In this document: positions 1 to 7,678 of the stretch, piece by piece
Numbering within the stretch: the first letter of the stretch is position 1
Layout: the number at the start of each line of letters is the position of its first letter
Assembly (NCBI RefSeq): GCF_029846715.1
Contig: NZ_JARVWW010000020.1
Span: 1-64,000, forward strand
Direction of reading: 5' to 3'
Source: Bradyrhizobium nivariense
Lineage (GTDB): Bacteria > Pseudomonadota > Alphaproteobacteria > Rhizobiales > Xanthobacteraceae
DNA length: 64,000 nucleotides
Notes under the pieces: generated by a model
Database searches by the model: none
What the model saw: the letters and a program-made list of their open reading frames with translations, nothing else
What the model was told of the DNA's origin: nothing
Program-made: the position numbers and the translations under genes

Positions 1-195
1 TCATCAAGGCATTCCGGCAGCAACGTCGTCTGCTGGCGATCCACCCCTTGAACGAAACCCCGCATCAATTCCCCCCGCGATTCAGCAAGAGAATCATAGC
101 ATCGACGGAGTTTTTACACAGCCTGGGCCCGAAGCGGACGTGCCCGTGCTCGCTAGGCCGCATTGCGGTGAATGCATCAGCCGCGCTAAAGATAC
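1..195. other. Left edge, no gene seen
   Basis: No coding frame here looks like a real protein. The stretch contains the 12-mer CCCGAAGCGGAC at 128-139. The same 12-mer recurs at 938-949 on the far side of the next gene. It probably holds the promoter of the CPBP gene, but I could not pick out boxes. Confidence 0.4.
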
Positions 196-828
196 ATGAT
201 GATGGCTCGCTCGATACCCACGCCTCTCTGGTTCGCGGCGGCCCTTTTTCCAATGATTGTGTCGCAAATTGTAAGACTGCAACAATCCGATCCGGCAGCA
301 TGGATCGTTTGGGACTACGCAGGCCGCCTCGGGGGTTTGGCAGTTCTGAGCGCCATACCTGCTGCGCGGACGATAGCCTTCCGATTTGAACCACTTCGAA
401 TAGCGCGATGGGAAGTGACCATCTGGATTGTCGGCATTGTCCTCGCGGACCACTATTTGGGTGGGTGGATCCGACGAACCATTAATGGAGTCCTACCTGC
501 AACAGTGCTCGGGGCATATCCTGAAGTGCAAGGCTGGCTATATGTCGTCGATATCTTTTTTGGTCTTGGGCTAGTCGCCCTAAGTGAGGAGATCGTATTC
601 CGCCGCTGTGCGCGTCATCTGCTCCAGAGCTATTTGGATGATGGCTATGCCTTGGTCCTCGCAACATCTTTTTTGTTTGGAGCCTATCACTGGTGGACGG
701 GTTTCGGGAATATTGGCGAGGCTATGGTGATAGGTGGCTTGTTGATGATGTTGTACCGCCGATCCGGGGCACTTTGGCCTGCAGTTCTTGGACACTACCT
801 GACTGACATAGTGGACTTCGCGTTTTGA
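196..828 (+). CDS. CPBP-family intramembrane glutamic endopeptidase
   Basis: This is a 210-residue polytopic membrane protein of the CPBP (CAAX protease / Abi) family. The three family motifs are visible: SEEIVFRR at about residues 130-137 (catalytic Glu131/132 and Arg136), GAYHWW with His165, and GHYLTDI with His200 and Asp204. Family members cleave prenylated or other membrane peptides, or act in bacteriocin self-immunity; the substrate here is unknown. Hydrophobic segments lie near residues 10-25, 45-60, 74-90, 115-130, 152-165 and 175-190. There are three consecutive ATG codons at 196, 199 and 202 with no strong Shine-Dalgarno sequence, so the exact start is uncertain. No operon partner is apparent. 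Its base composition is less GC-rich than the genes after 6 kb, which fits an accessory region. Confidence 0.8.
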   Translation: MMMARSIPTPLWFAAALFPMIVSQIVRLQQSDPAAWIVWDYAGRLGGLAVLSAIPAARTIAFRFEPLRIARWEVTIWIVGIVLADHYLGGWIRRTINGVLPATVLGAYPEVQGWLYVVDIFFGLGLVALSEEIVFRRCARHLLQSYLDDGYALVLATSFLFGAYHWWTGFGNIGEAMVIGGLLMMLYRRSGALWPAVLGHYLTDIVDFAF

Positions 829-1027
829 AAAGGTCGCCTTTTTGGCCCATCAGCGAAGTGGCGACACCTTTCATTGAGGTCCGCTTGGTGGGGTAGAGGG
901 GACTGACTTTGCTCACTCTGAGTTCTTCGCATTTTGACCCGAAGCGGACTAGAGAATGTCTGAAACGTTGGAGCCTAGTAGCGGACGTTTTGCCTTCGGT
1001 CGAGGTCGTGTCACGCGCCGCTGATCG
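829..1027. other. Intergenic, no gene seen
   Basis: No credible reading frame is present. It carries the second copy of the 12-mer CCCGAAGCGGAC (938-949) and otherwise looks like decayed sequence. The two flanking genes converge here, and I see no clear terminator hairpin. Confidence 0.4.
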
Positions 1028-1447
1028 TCAATCCGTCTCGACCGACGCGTATTGAGTGAATTCGATACCGAGATCGATATCGAGGCGGGCCAATTTTGCG
1101 AGCGTGGCGGCCCGGACGAAGTCGTTTTCCTGATGCGGCGCGTTGCTAACTGGGAGCGTGAGCTGCACGAGGCGATCGGCGCCCGTAAGCTGATTTAGCA
1201 CCCGCCCGACCTCCTCCCAGCCGCCCAGCGCCGAAATCAGCGCTTCGATCGCTTCTGTCCAGCGGCTAGCCCGTGTAAAGCCCTCCCGGAAGATCACAAC
1301 GTTCCGAATAGCTGCGCGTTGACGCAAACCGGTCGGCTCACCTTTTCGCGCGACGAGGAAAGCGGGAATTGGAAACGCCCGAACGACCTCATAGGGATCT
1401 ATCGGAAAGTCCGTGAGCCAGAGATCGGCATAACGATCCACATTCAT
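1028..1447 (-). CDS. DUF4279-like hypothetical protein
   Basis: A 139-residue cytoplasmic protein. I chose the ATG at 1447 because GGAGGA lies about 11 bases upstream; a longer frame reaches 1492 but has no such site. The N-terminal stretch with IDPYEVVRAF followed by a small charged turn (RKGEPTG), and the C-terminal LAKLARLDIDLGIEFTQ, resemble the ends of DUF4279 proteins, some of which occur as immunity-type proteins. The similarity is by eye and weak. No partner toxin is visible next to it. It converges with the CPBP gene and diverges from the broken substrate-binding gene to its right. Confidence 0.45.
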   Translation of the reverse strand: MNVDRYADLWLTDFPIDPYEVVRAFPIPAFLVARKGEPTGLRQRAAIRNVVIFREGFTRASRWTEAIEALISALGGWEEVGRVLNQLTGADRLVQLTLPVSNAPHQENDFVRAATLAKLARLDIDLGIEFTQYASVETD

Positions 1448-1602
1448 CAGCCCTACTTTCCTCCGGCCTTCTCCAGCCGTGCGAGTCCACAAAGCTCCAC
1501 GGCATCAGCTCGTCGATCGACTGATCGGGAACTTAGAACGCGCAGCAGCCGAAAAAGATTCCTAGAATTGGAATCCTGTGGCACGCGGGGACCGCGGAGG
1601 AG

Positions 1603-2453
1603 GAAAGATGCTCTCGGCTTCCGCCCTGCGATATTCGCGGGTTTTTCCGAACTCGGCTATGTCAGCGGAAAAAGCGCAATATTCGAGGAGCGGTACGCCA
1701 ACGAGGAAGCTGAGCGTTTTCACAGCTTGGCCGCCGAACTGGTGCGCCTCAAGGTAGATGTCTTGGTGGCTGTGACCTTTCCGTCCGCTTCGGCGGCTCA
1801 GCGCGCCACGTCGACGATACCCGTTGTCTTCGTAGGTCCTTCCGATCCGGTCGGGCTCAAGCTCGTCGCCAGTCTCGCACTGCCGGGCGGAAATCTGACG
1901 GGCTTGTCAGCCCTTGCGACGGATTTGACGGCCAAACGCGTTGAACTCGTCAAGGAGGCTATTCCAGGAGTATCTCGCGTTGCCCTGATCTATGATCCAG
2001 GGGTCCCCAACTTCAAATTCGAGATATCTGAAAGCGGGACCGCTGCTGAACGGCTGGCCCTGTCTTTCGAAGCATTCGAAGCGCGCAATGCCCATGATCT
2101 GGAGCACGTATTCGCGCAACTGGCTGGGCGCGGTTTCGGAGCCGTCATCCTCGGCATATCCCCTGTGATCTCCAGGAAAAAACTTAGCGCTTGCTCATCG
2201 GCTTCCCGTGATGGGTTGGACGGACCCATTCGTCGCGGCGGGTGCCTTGATGTCTTACGGGCCGAACTGGCCCACGCTATTTCGCGCCGTCCCGCCCTAC
2301 GTCGACAAAATCCTAAAGGGCGAAAACCCTGCCGAGATGCCAGTGGCGCAGCCGACGAGTTTCTATCTGGCCTTCAACCTAAAGACAGCAAAGATGATCG
2401 GAGTTGATATCCCGCCTACCATGCTGACACGCGCTGACAGGGTGATCGAATGA
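1603..2453 (+). pseudogene. Broken ABC-transporter substrate-binding protein (ABC_sub_bind family)
   Basis: Two frames together encode most of an ABC_sub_bind (PF04392 type) protein. The first frame gives FSELGYVSGKSAIFEERYAN, then the AELVRLKVDVLVA and STIPVVFVGPSDPVGLKLV blocks, up to about 2170. The second frame, from about 2185, gives HRLPVMGWTDPFVAAG and ends at 2453 after LTRADRVIE. The join needs a frameshift between about 2165 and 2190. The normal N-terminus (signal peptide and the first strand) is also missing: the sequence becomes recognisable only from about 1618. The gene is therefore both 5'-truncated and frameshifted. This family is highly amplified in Bradyrhizobium, so decayed copies are expected. 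The left boundary is approximate. Confidence 0.75.
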
Positions 2454-2680
2454 ATAGCGCGGAGTCGGCTTGTGTGCTGAAGCTGACACCCTCTCCGGTC
2501 GAAAGTCCTTCGAGTATGGTAGGGAGCAGGATCTCAACCATCAGGCGGCGCTCCGATTAACGCTCCTCGGTCGGATGCACCCATTTGCGCGATTGTCGGA
2601 GACGGCTGCGAGGGGCCGCCCTACCCGACCAGGCCTGGAACAGCCGCTTGCCCAAGCAGTTTCTCCAACTGGAGGAAACG

Positions 2681-2932
2681 ATGATGAAAACGGCAACCCT
2701 TACTTTAGCGATCTTGCTGGCCTGCTCGACGGGCTACGCCTCGGCTCACAGCGCCAAACGCCACCATCATCACGGCTGGTTCGGCTCGATGAACCTGATG
2801 CACGGCCCCGGCCGGACGGCGGCCCGGACCGACCCCAACGGGACGGCGGGCGGTCCGACCAGCGTCAGCGGCACCGGCCCGTCAAAGTTCGGCGGACAAA
2901 TCCCGGGTGCAAGCCGAGCGGCCCGACAGTAG
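2681..2932 (+). CDS. Small secreted His-rich protein
   Basis: An 83-residue protein starting MMKTATLTLAIL at 2681. GGAGGA lies 4 bases upstream of the first of two ATG codons. An n-h-c signal peptide ends near ASA at residues 19-23 (cleavage before HSAKR). The mature part opens with a basic His run (KRHHHHGW), which could bind a metal, and then becomes rich in Gly, Pro and Thr (for example TDPNGTAGGPTSVSG) without obvious fold. I do not recognise a named family. It sits alone between a pseudogene and a recombined stretch. The good ribosome site and the signal peptide argue that it is real. Confidence 0.6.
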   Translation: MMKTATLTLAILLACSTGYASAHSAKRHHHHGWFGSMNLMHGPGRTAARTDPNGTAGGPTSVSGTGPSKFGGQIPGASRAARQ

Positions 2933-3283
2933 CTTCGCAAAGCGGGCGCCCCCTCAAAACCGGAAGGGTGTGAGCGACACGGAGAGTTTGCCGTCCGCCG
3001 ACTTTTTCAGCTCTTCGTGCTCGCCGTCTTGTCGAGCGCGGCGCGCAAGCCGTTGGCGAGCTTGAACAGCCGCGATGATTTTGTAGTGCGATGTGCCCCC
3101 GAAGAGAGCGGGAAGTAAGATCCGTGAAGTGGTTCACGAGTACGTCTCAGGTCGCGATCAGGACATTATCAGGGTCGCTTGTGCGGCAAAGACGGGCATG
3201 ATAGCAACAGCCATCGGGTCAAACACAACCGCCCGACAAGCTTTCGAGCCAAGCGTTGTTTCGCTCCATTACGGAGGTGAAAC
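2933..3283. other. Intergenic with a copied fragment of a DUF1259 gene
   Basis: No gene is supported. Bases 3005-3065 match 4831-4891 (the 3' end of the DUF1259 gene and its spacer) in 59 of 61 positions. The rest shows no coding pattern. The end of the stretch carries the ribosome site (GGAGG) of the DUF1127 gene. Confidence 0.6.
3005..3065. repeat. 61-bp partial duplicate of the DUF1259 gene 3' end
   Basis: Direct repeat of 4831-4891 with two mismatches. It covers the last codons of the DUF1259 gene in the same orientation. It is too short to encode a domain and looks like a recombination scar or the remnant of a larger duplication. Confidence 0.8.
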
Positions 3284-3523
3284 ATGTCTTGCGACAGCAC
3301 CACTGGCTCAATCAATACATCCGACGCAGCCTTCGCCCCTTCTCCAAACCCTGGATGGTTCTGGAAGTTTTCGCTCGCGCTACTGGACGGCATCACACGG
3401 CGCCGCCAATACGACGAGCTTCTCGAATTGGACGACCGGCTTCTCGCGGACATCGGTTTATCGAGAACAATCGTTGGGGAAGCTCGACGGTGTTACTTCT
3501 CGGGTTGGCGCGACGATCGGTGA
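3284..3523 (+). CDS. DUF1127 domain small protein
   Basis: A 79-residue protein. Its C-terminal half has the DUF1127 pattern: a basic segment (ITRRRQYDEL), then LLELDDRLLADIGLSR, and a short tail. Members are small, often stress-induced proteins of alpha- and gammaproteobacteria; some affect RNA turnover or phosphate and carbon metabolism, but most are uncharacterised. The N-terminal 35 residues (Ser/Thr/Pro-rich, then GWFWKFSLALLDG) are variable in this family. GGAGGTGAAAC precedes the ATG at good distance. It stands alone between recombined DNA and the convergent GlcG-like gene. Confidence 0.8.
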   Translation: MSCDSTTGSINTSDAAFAPSPNPGWFWKFSLALLDGITRRRQYDELLELDDRLLADIGLSRTIVGEARRCYFSGWRDDR

Positions 3524-3651
3524 TTGTCATATTTTGTCGATGAGCACCCACACCTGGGCGTACGAAGGCGGCGCGTCTGTCTGCGGATTAGACGGGCCGC
3601 CAAGCTCGCGAAAAGGCCGGTCGACGTTCCTGTCGCGATCTTGACGCCCCC

Positions 3652-4152
3652 TCAGAACTCCAGTCTGTCACGTATCGCGTCAATTCCGGCTCTCGCGCAC
3701 GCTTCGTCCGCGTCACCGCCCGGAGCGCCGGATACACCGACCGCTCCGACCAGAGAGCCGCCTGCTTCGACGATGAGTCCTCCGGCTATGATGACCGCTG
3801 CGGGAAGGTTGCGAATGCCCGACTGCATCATGCCCGGCTGGCTGATCGCATTCAGCTCGGTCGTGCTGGTCTTGAACGACGCAGCAGTCCACGCCTTGCC
3901 TGCTGCCGTTGATGGCGTGTGGGGGCCTGCGAAACGATCGCGCAATATCACTTGCGTGACGCCGAAGCGATCGACGACAGCGACTGCAACCTGGTACCCA
4001 CGGGTGCGGCAGCTAGCCAACGCAGCGCGCGCAAGATCGAGCGCCAGTTCCGGACCGAGCGATTTGTAGGCGACCAAACCTTCTTCCGCCCGAAGTGGGC
4101 AGATCGACGCAATCAGCAGGGCCGTGACAACCGACAGGCATCGAACATTCAT
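3652..4152 (-). CDS. Secreted GlcG/HbpS-family (DUF336) protein
   Basis: A 166-residue exported protein. The ATG at 4152 (MNVRCLSVV) is preceded by GGAG, so I prefer it to the ATG 15 bases further upstream. A signal peptide covers about residues 1-22. The mature part is a full DUF336/GlcG domain: SLGPELALDLARAALASC, then VAVVDRFGVTQVILRD, then the AGKAWTAASFKTST helix and the glycine-rich VEAGGSLVGAVGVSGAPGGDADEACA end. Relatives include the haem-binding HbpS and GlcG of the glycolate locus; a ligand is not predictable here. It is the last gene of a five-frame minus-strand operon, 29 bases after the LamG-like gene. Confidence 0.8.
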   Translation of the reverse strand: MNVRCLSVVTALLIASICPLRAEEGLVAYKSLGPELALDLARAALASCRTRGYQVAVAVVDRFGVTQVILRDRFAGPHTPSTAAGKAWTAASFKTSTTELNAISQPGMMQSGIRNLPAAVIIAGGLIVEAGGSLVGAVGVSGAPGGDADEACARAGIDAIRDRLEF

Positions 4153-4181
4153 GGCAATCTCCGGCATAGGTGACCAAGCAC

Positions 4182-4829
4182 CTAGTTGATCTCACCATAT
4201 GTCAGATCATCGAACAGGGTCACGCTATCCGCCTTGGTCCACAGGCCGATCATGCCCGCGTGCGCAATCGTGGTGTCCTCCACCTCGAACAATTTCTTTC
4301 CGTCATAGGTCACCTTGAACCGACTTCCTGCGAAGTCGCAACGCAGCACGTGCCATTGCCCGGACGGCACCCGCGTGCTGACGCCATAACCGCCTCTGCG
4401 ACCCACGATCTCCAGTGACATTCGAACGCCATTGATCGTCTTGTAGAGCACGACATTGTCTTCCAGCGCGTTAGCGCGGACCACGTAGTAATTGTTGGCA
4501 TCCTTCGCGCGCCAGATGACTCCCGCGGCGCGATCCTCGGACCCGGCGACGGCCTTGAATTTCACCTCAACGAAGCCGTCACGGATGAAGGTATCGCGCT
4601 TGATGGCGAGGGGAAACGTCGCCCGTCCGGATTGCTTGAGAACGTTGGGCTTGCTTGGCGCCGTAGGCTCGGTCTCGACGGTCCATTTCGGTTCTCCCTT
4701 GCCGGTCATCGTCAAGGTCCACCCTGCAGGCGATGTTCCGGCAGCAGCGTCGTCAAAATTCAGGGTCTCAGCCACGGCATTCCCTCCCGCCAACAAAGCC
4801 AGCATAGATGCCAGCGCAAGCTTGGCCAT
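4182..4829 (-). CDS. Secreted LamG/concanavalin-like domain protein
   Basis: A 215-residue protein with a clear signal peptide (MAKLALASMLALLAGGNAVA, cut before ETLNF). The mature part looks like a single jelly-roll domain related to the DUF1080 (3-keto-disaccharide hydrolase) and LamG folds. It has the opening NFDDAAAGTSPAGW, a central VIWRAKDANNYYVVRANALEDN and the closing GLWTKADSVTLFDDL. Such domains bind or cleave carbohydrates, but I see no certain catalytic set. It lies three bases downstream of the DUF1259 gene, so the two are almost certainly co-translated in the operon. Confidence 0.7.
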   Translation of the reverse strand: MAKLALASMLALLAGGNAVAETLNFDDAAAGTSPAGWTLTMTGKGEPKWTVETEPTAPSKPNVLKQSGRATFPLAIKRDTFIRDGFVEVKFKAVAGSEDRAAGVIWRAKDANNYYVVRANALEDNVVLYKTINGVRMSLEIVGRRGGYGVSTRVPSGQWHVLRCDFAGSRFKVTYDGKKLFEVEDTTIAHAGMIGLWTKADSVTLFDDLTYGEIN

Positions 4830-4832
4830 GTT

Positions 4833-5741
4833 TCAGCTCTTCGTGCTCGCCGTCTTGTCGAGCGCGGCACGCAAGCCGTTGGCAAGCTTGATTGCGTCGT
4901 CGTTCGCCCAGAAATGCATGAAGAAGAGGCGCGGCTGTTCGTCCAGCATGTGGCTGTGCAGCGCCGTCACCTCGATGCCGTGCGTCCGCAGCGCCAGGAT
5001 GACCGGGTTTACCTCGTCGCTGGTCAGCACGAAATCGCCGGTGATGGCCGCCTTGCCTGCTCCGGTCGGCTGGAAATTGATGGCGATTGCGACGCCCATC
5101 GCGGCGACGGGGGTCAACAACATGCCGTCTTCCGTTATCGGGTCGCGCCGCTTCACATTGAACTGGTAGACGCCGCCATTGGCCTGCCCCTTGACGCCGA
5201 TGATCTGGTCGAGCTTCGCCGTGTCGAGGTCGACGGCGGGCGGCGGGTTCGCCGGCGCCGTGACCGTCAGCGGCGTCTTGCTTTCGGCGAGCGCATCATG
5301 GATCGCCGAGGCCAGCTTGACGGGATCACCATGGCCGGCGACGTGCATGTAGAACGTCGCCGGGCTCGCACGCAGCAAATGATTGTGCACGGCGGTGATT
5401 TCGAGCCCGCTCGCAATCATCTTCGCCATGACCGGATTGATCTCGGTCTCGAGCAGCACGAGGTCGCCCATCACCATGGCATCACCATGCGCAGGCTTGA
5501 ACGCGACCCAGCCGCCCAGCGCCAGCGCCGGCTTGATCGCGACCCCGTCCAAGGTCACGGAGAGATCGCTGCGGGGAAAGCCGTAACGGCGGACGTCGTC
5601 CGAGACGGCGGGCTTGCGGCCCAGGGTCTCGTCCACTTTCTGCCATTCGGCATCCTGGGCGTATGCGGGGATGAAGGAGCCAAAGCGAAATGCAAGAAGG
5701 CAGACGCCGATGCCGGCCATGGCCCAGATGATTTTTTTCAT
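4833..5741 (-). CDS. DUF1259 (LppY/LpqO-type) secreted protein, two tandem repeats
   Basis: A 302-residue protein. I chose the ATG at 5741 because GAGGAG lies about 7 bases upstream; a GTG at 5756 is less likely. A signal peptide or membrane anchor covers residues 1-28. The mature protein contains two copies of a roughly 130-residue unit, each ending with a His motif. The first has ITAVHNHLL followed by FYMHVAGHGD; the second has VTALHSHML followed by FFMHFWANDD. DUF1259 proteins (LppY/LpqO) are extracytoplasmic and functionally uncharacterised. The paired His motifs suggest metal or ligand binding. The gene sits in the operon with the PepSY, LamG-like and GlcG-like genes, and its 3' end has a partial copy at 3005-3065. 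Confidence 0.85.
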   Translation of the reverse strand: MKKIIWAMAGIGVCLLAFRFGSFIPAYAQDAEWQKVDETLGRKPAVSDDVRRYGFPRSDLSVTLDGVAIKPALALGGWVAFKPAHGDAMVMGDLVLLETEINPVMAKMIASGLEITAVHNHLLRASPATFYMHVAGHGDPVKLASAIHDALAESKTPLTVTAPANPPPAVDLDTAKLDQIIGVKGQANGGVYQFNVKRRDPITEDGMLLTPVAAMGVAIAINFQPTGAGKAAITGDFVLTSDEVNPVILALRTHGIEVTALHSHMLDEQPRLFFMHFWANDDAIKLANGLRAALDKTASTKS

Positions 5742-5758
5742 CGTGCTACTCCTCACCT

Positions 5759-5992
5759 TCAGTTTCGCTCTTTGACCTGTCCGCTGCTGTCGACGACGAG
5801 CGTCACCGCCTTGCCGTTCTTCACCGCCTTTGCGGTGATGCCTTCGGCCGTCGACTTGATGTCGCTCACCTGCGAGTAGCCGGCCGCCTGAATCCGGGCG
5901 ACGAGTTCCTCCTGTGTCAGGGCGTGCGCGCTCGACAGCCCGCCCGCGATCGCAAGCAACAGAACGGTGCGGAAGATTGTTTGTGTTCGCAT
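5759..5992 (-). CDS. Small periplasmic PepSY-domain protein
   Basis: A 77-residue protein starting MRTQTIFRTV, with AGGAGG just upstream of the ATG at 5992. A signal peptide runs to about residue 24 (SSAHA). The remainder is one PepSY unit: LTQEELVARIQAAGYSQVSD, then GITAKAVKNGKAVTLVVD. PepSY domains are often found with peptidases or metal and redox proteins, where they act as inhibitors or binding modules. It is 17 bases upstream of the DUF1259 gene in the same operon. Confidence 0.8.
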   Translation of the reverse strand: MRTQTIFRTVLLLAIAGGLSSAHALTQEELVARIQAAGYSQVSDIKSTAEGITAKAVKNGKAVTLVVDSSGQVKERN

Positions 5993-6008
5993 GATCGTCC
6001 TCCTGGTT

Positions 6009-6173
6009 TTATTCCGCCCCAGGTGAAGTCCGTTTCGCGACCTTTCCCCTGCTCGACGCCGACAAGGCGCAAGAGGCTCCGGGCATCGATGCACACAGCG
6101 ACGCGACCGGCGCGGACGCCGTGCCGAAAAGTCGAGCCACCTGCCGGATGAAATCGGGGATGTATGATGACAT
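6009..6173 (-). CDS. Possible 54-residue operon leader protein
   Basis: A short frame starting MSSYIPDFIRQVARLFG at 6173, with AAGGG upstream, that ends 16 bases before the PepSY gene. The N-terminal half is amphipathic and the rest is Ser/Ala-rich. I do not recognise it. It may be the first gene of the operon or only an open frame in the leader. Confidence 0.3.
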   Translation of the reverse strand: MSSYIPDFIRQVARLFGTASAPVASLCASMPGASCALSASSRGKVAKRTSPGAE

Positions 6174-6474
6174 GCTGCGCCCTTGGTGATCAGGACGCGA
6201 TGCTTGGGCATGTCGCCTCACGGGGAGATCGCACATCCCCGAACCGCAAATAAAAACCCGAGGGCGGGAGCTGTCAACGGGCGTTTGCTTCGGGCTGCCC
6301 ACCTAAGTCGCCGGCGAACGTCACGAATAGTTCACCGCTCCAACGGAACCGCACTGGCCACCGTCTTGAAACGCGCGGACGGCCTCGTTAGTGTTCCTCG
6401 CATGGGGACAAAGCAGACTCCCCGTGAGGCCTCGGTCCAAGCTCTGCGCAGCACGCCATTCGTGGAGCTTGCGC
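6174..6474. other. Intergenic between divergent genes, no gene seen
   Basis: About 300 bases between the minus-strand secreted-protein operon and the plus-strand Cj0069-like gene. It should hold both promoters. I found no convincing promoter, repeat or hairpin by eye. Confidence 0.4.
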
Positions 6475-7554
6475 ATGGACACCGAACGACACCCTTCTCA
6501 CCAACACACCGTCGCCATCCTCTCACGCGGAGACGCTGCCGCACGGCGGAATGCGACGGCGCAAAACAGCCGCTTCGTCCGCGTTTTCGAAGCACTGGCC
6601 GCCGTCGGCATCGAAGCCCGGCCGGCGATCTACGACGAAAGCTTTGCCGACGCGGTCCGCGTGCAGTTGCTCGCGGCCGACGGCGTTCTCGTCTGGGTCG
6701 ATCCGATCCACCAGGGCAAGACGCGTGCTGAGCTCGATCCCCTGCTCCGTGATGTTGCAGCGCAAGGACCATGGGTGAGCGCGCATCCGGACCTCATCCT
6801 GAAGATGGGCGTCAAGGACGTGCTCTTTCGCACGCGTCACCTGGGTTGGGGCGCCGACACGCATCGCTATGACACCGCTGCGGCGTTCCGCGCCGAATTT
6901 CCGTCGCGCCTTCGCGCGGACGGTCCCCGCGTGCTCAAGCAAAATCGCGGTAACGGCGGCCAAGGGGTCTGGAAGGTCGAGGCGCTCTCCAACGCGGGGA
7001 GCTTGGTCCGGGTGCTCCATGCGCAACGCGGGAGCCTGCCCGAGGACATGCCGCTCGACGCCTTCCTCGCCCGATGCGTGCCGTATTTCGGCTGGGGCGG
7101 CTGCATCATCGACCAGGCGTTTCAACCTCGCCTGCCCGACGGCATGATCCGCTGCTACATGAGCGGGTCCAAGGTCGCGGGCTTCGGGCACCAACGGATC
7201 AAGGCCCTGATCCCGCCGCCGCCGGAAGGTGTGGACTCGCCCGAGGCGCAGCCGGGCCCGCGGATCATGCACGGACCTGACGCGCCGCAATTCCAGGCGC
7301 TGCGAAGGGTGATGGAGGACACGTGGACCCCGGGCATGATGGATATACTGGACATCGATGAAGGCTCGCTCCCGGTCATCTGGGACGCGGACTTCCTGTA
7401 CGGCCCGAAAGATGCGGCCGGCACCGACAGCTACGTCCTGTGCGAAATCAACGCCAGTTCCTGCTTCGCGGTCCCTGAGCAGGCCCCGGCGGCGATCGCG
7501 CGGACGGTGAAGCATCGGCTTACGCAGACGCAAAGGGCTGGTTCCGGCAGATAA
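6475..7554 (+). CDS. Cj0069-family, ATP-grasp-like protein
   Basis: A 359-residue cytoplasmic protein; GGAG lies 9-12 bases upstream of the ATG at 6475. It matches what I recall of the Cj0069 family, with an ATP-grasp-like layout. There is an N-terminal domain (FVRVFEALAAVGIEARPAIY, then GVLVWVDPIHQGKTR). A central part has HPDLILKMGVKDVLFRTRHLGW and the nucleotide-binding-like RVLKQNRGNGGQGVWKV, near residues 140-165. A C-terminal acid block (WDADFLYGP, YVLCEINASSC) could hold metal-ATP ligands. ATP-grasp enzymes ligate a carboxylate to an amine or thiol; the substrate is unknown. It is upstream of, and convergent with, the copper efflux genes, with no visible functional link. Confidence 0.65.
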   Translation: MDTERHPSHQHTVAILSRGDAAARRNATAQNSRFVRVFEALAAVGIEARPAIYDESFADAVRVQLLAADGVLVWVDPIHQGKTRAELDPLLRDVAAQGPWVSAHPDLILKMGVKDVLFRTRHLGWGADTHRYDTAAAFRAEFPSRLRADGPRVLKQNRGNGGQGVWKVEALSNAGSLVRVLHAQRGSLPEDMPLDAFLARCVPYFGWGGCIIDQAFQPRLPDGMIRCYMSGSKVAGFGHQRIKALIPPPPEGVDSPEAQPGPRIMHGPDAPQFQALRRVMEDTWTPGMMDILDIDEGSLPVIWDADFLYGPKDAAGTDSYVLCEINASSCFAVPEQAPAAIARTVKHRLTQTQRAGSGR

Positions 7555-7678
7555 AGGCCTGGGAGCGCGCAGCGACAGCATTGGCAAATCATCGATTGCT
7601 AGCGGGTCGAAGGCAAACCCGCATGCCGTCGCGTTCTTGAGCATGAGTTCCTCTCGATGTTGTCGTCCGAAGTCTGTT

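Noticed and set aside
196..1447. CPBP protease and DUF4279-like protein as a toxin-immunity pair
   Set aside because: The genes converge on opposite strands, are 200 bases apart and no toxin domain is present.
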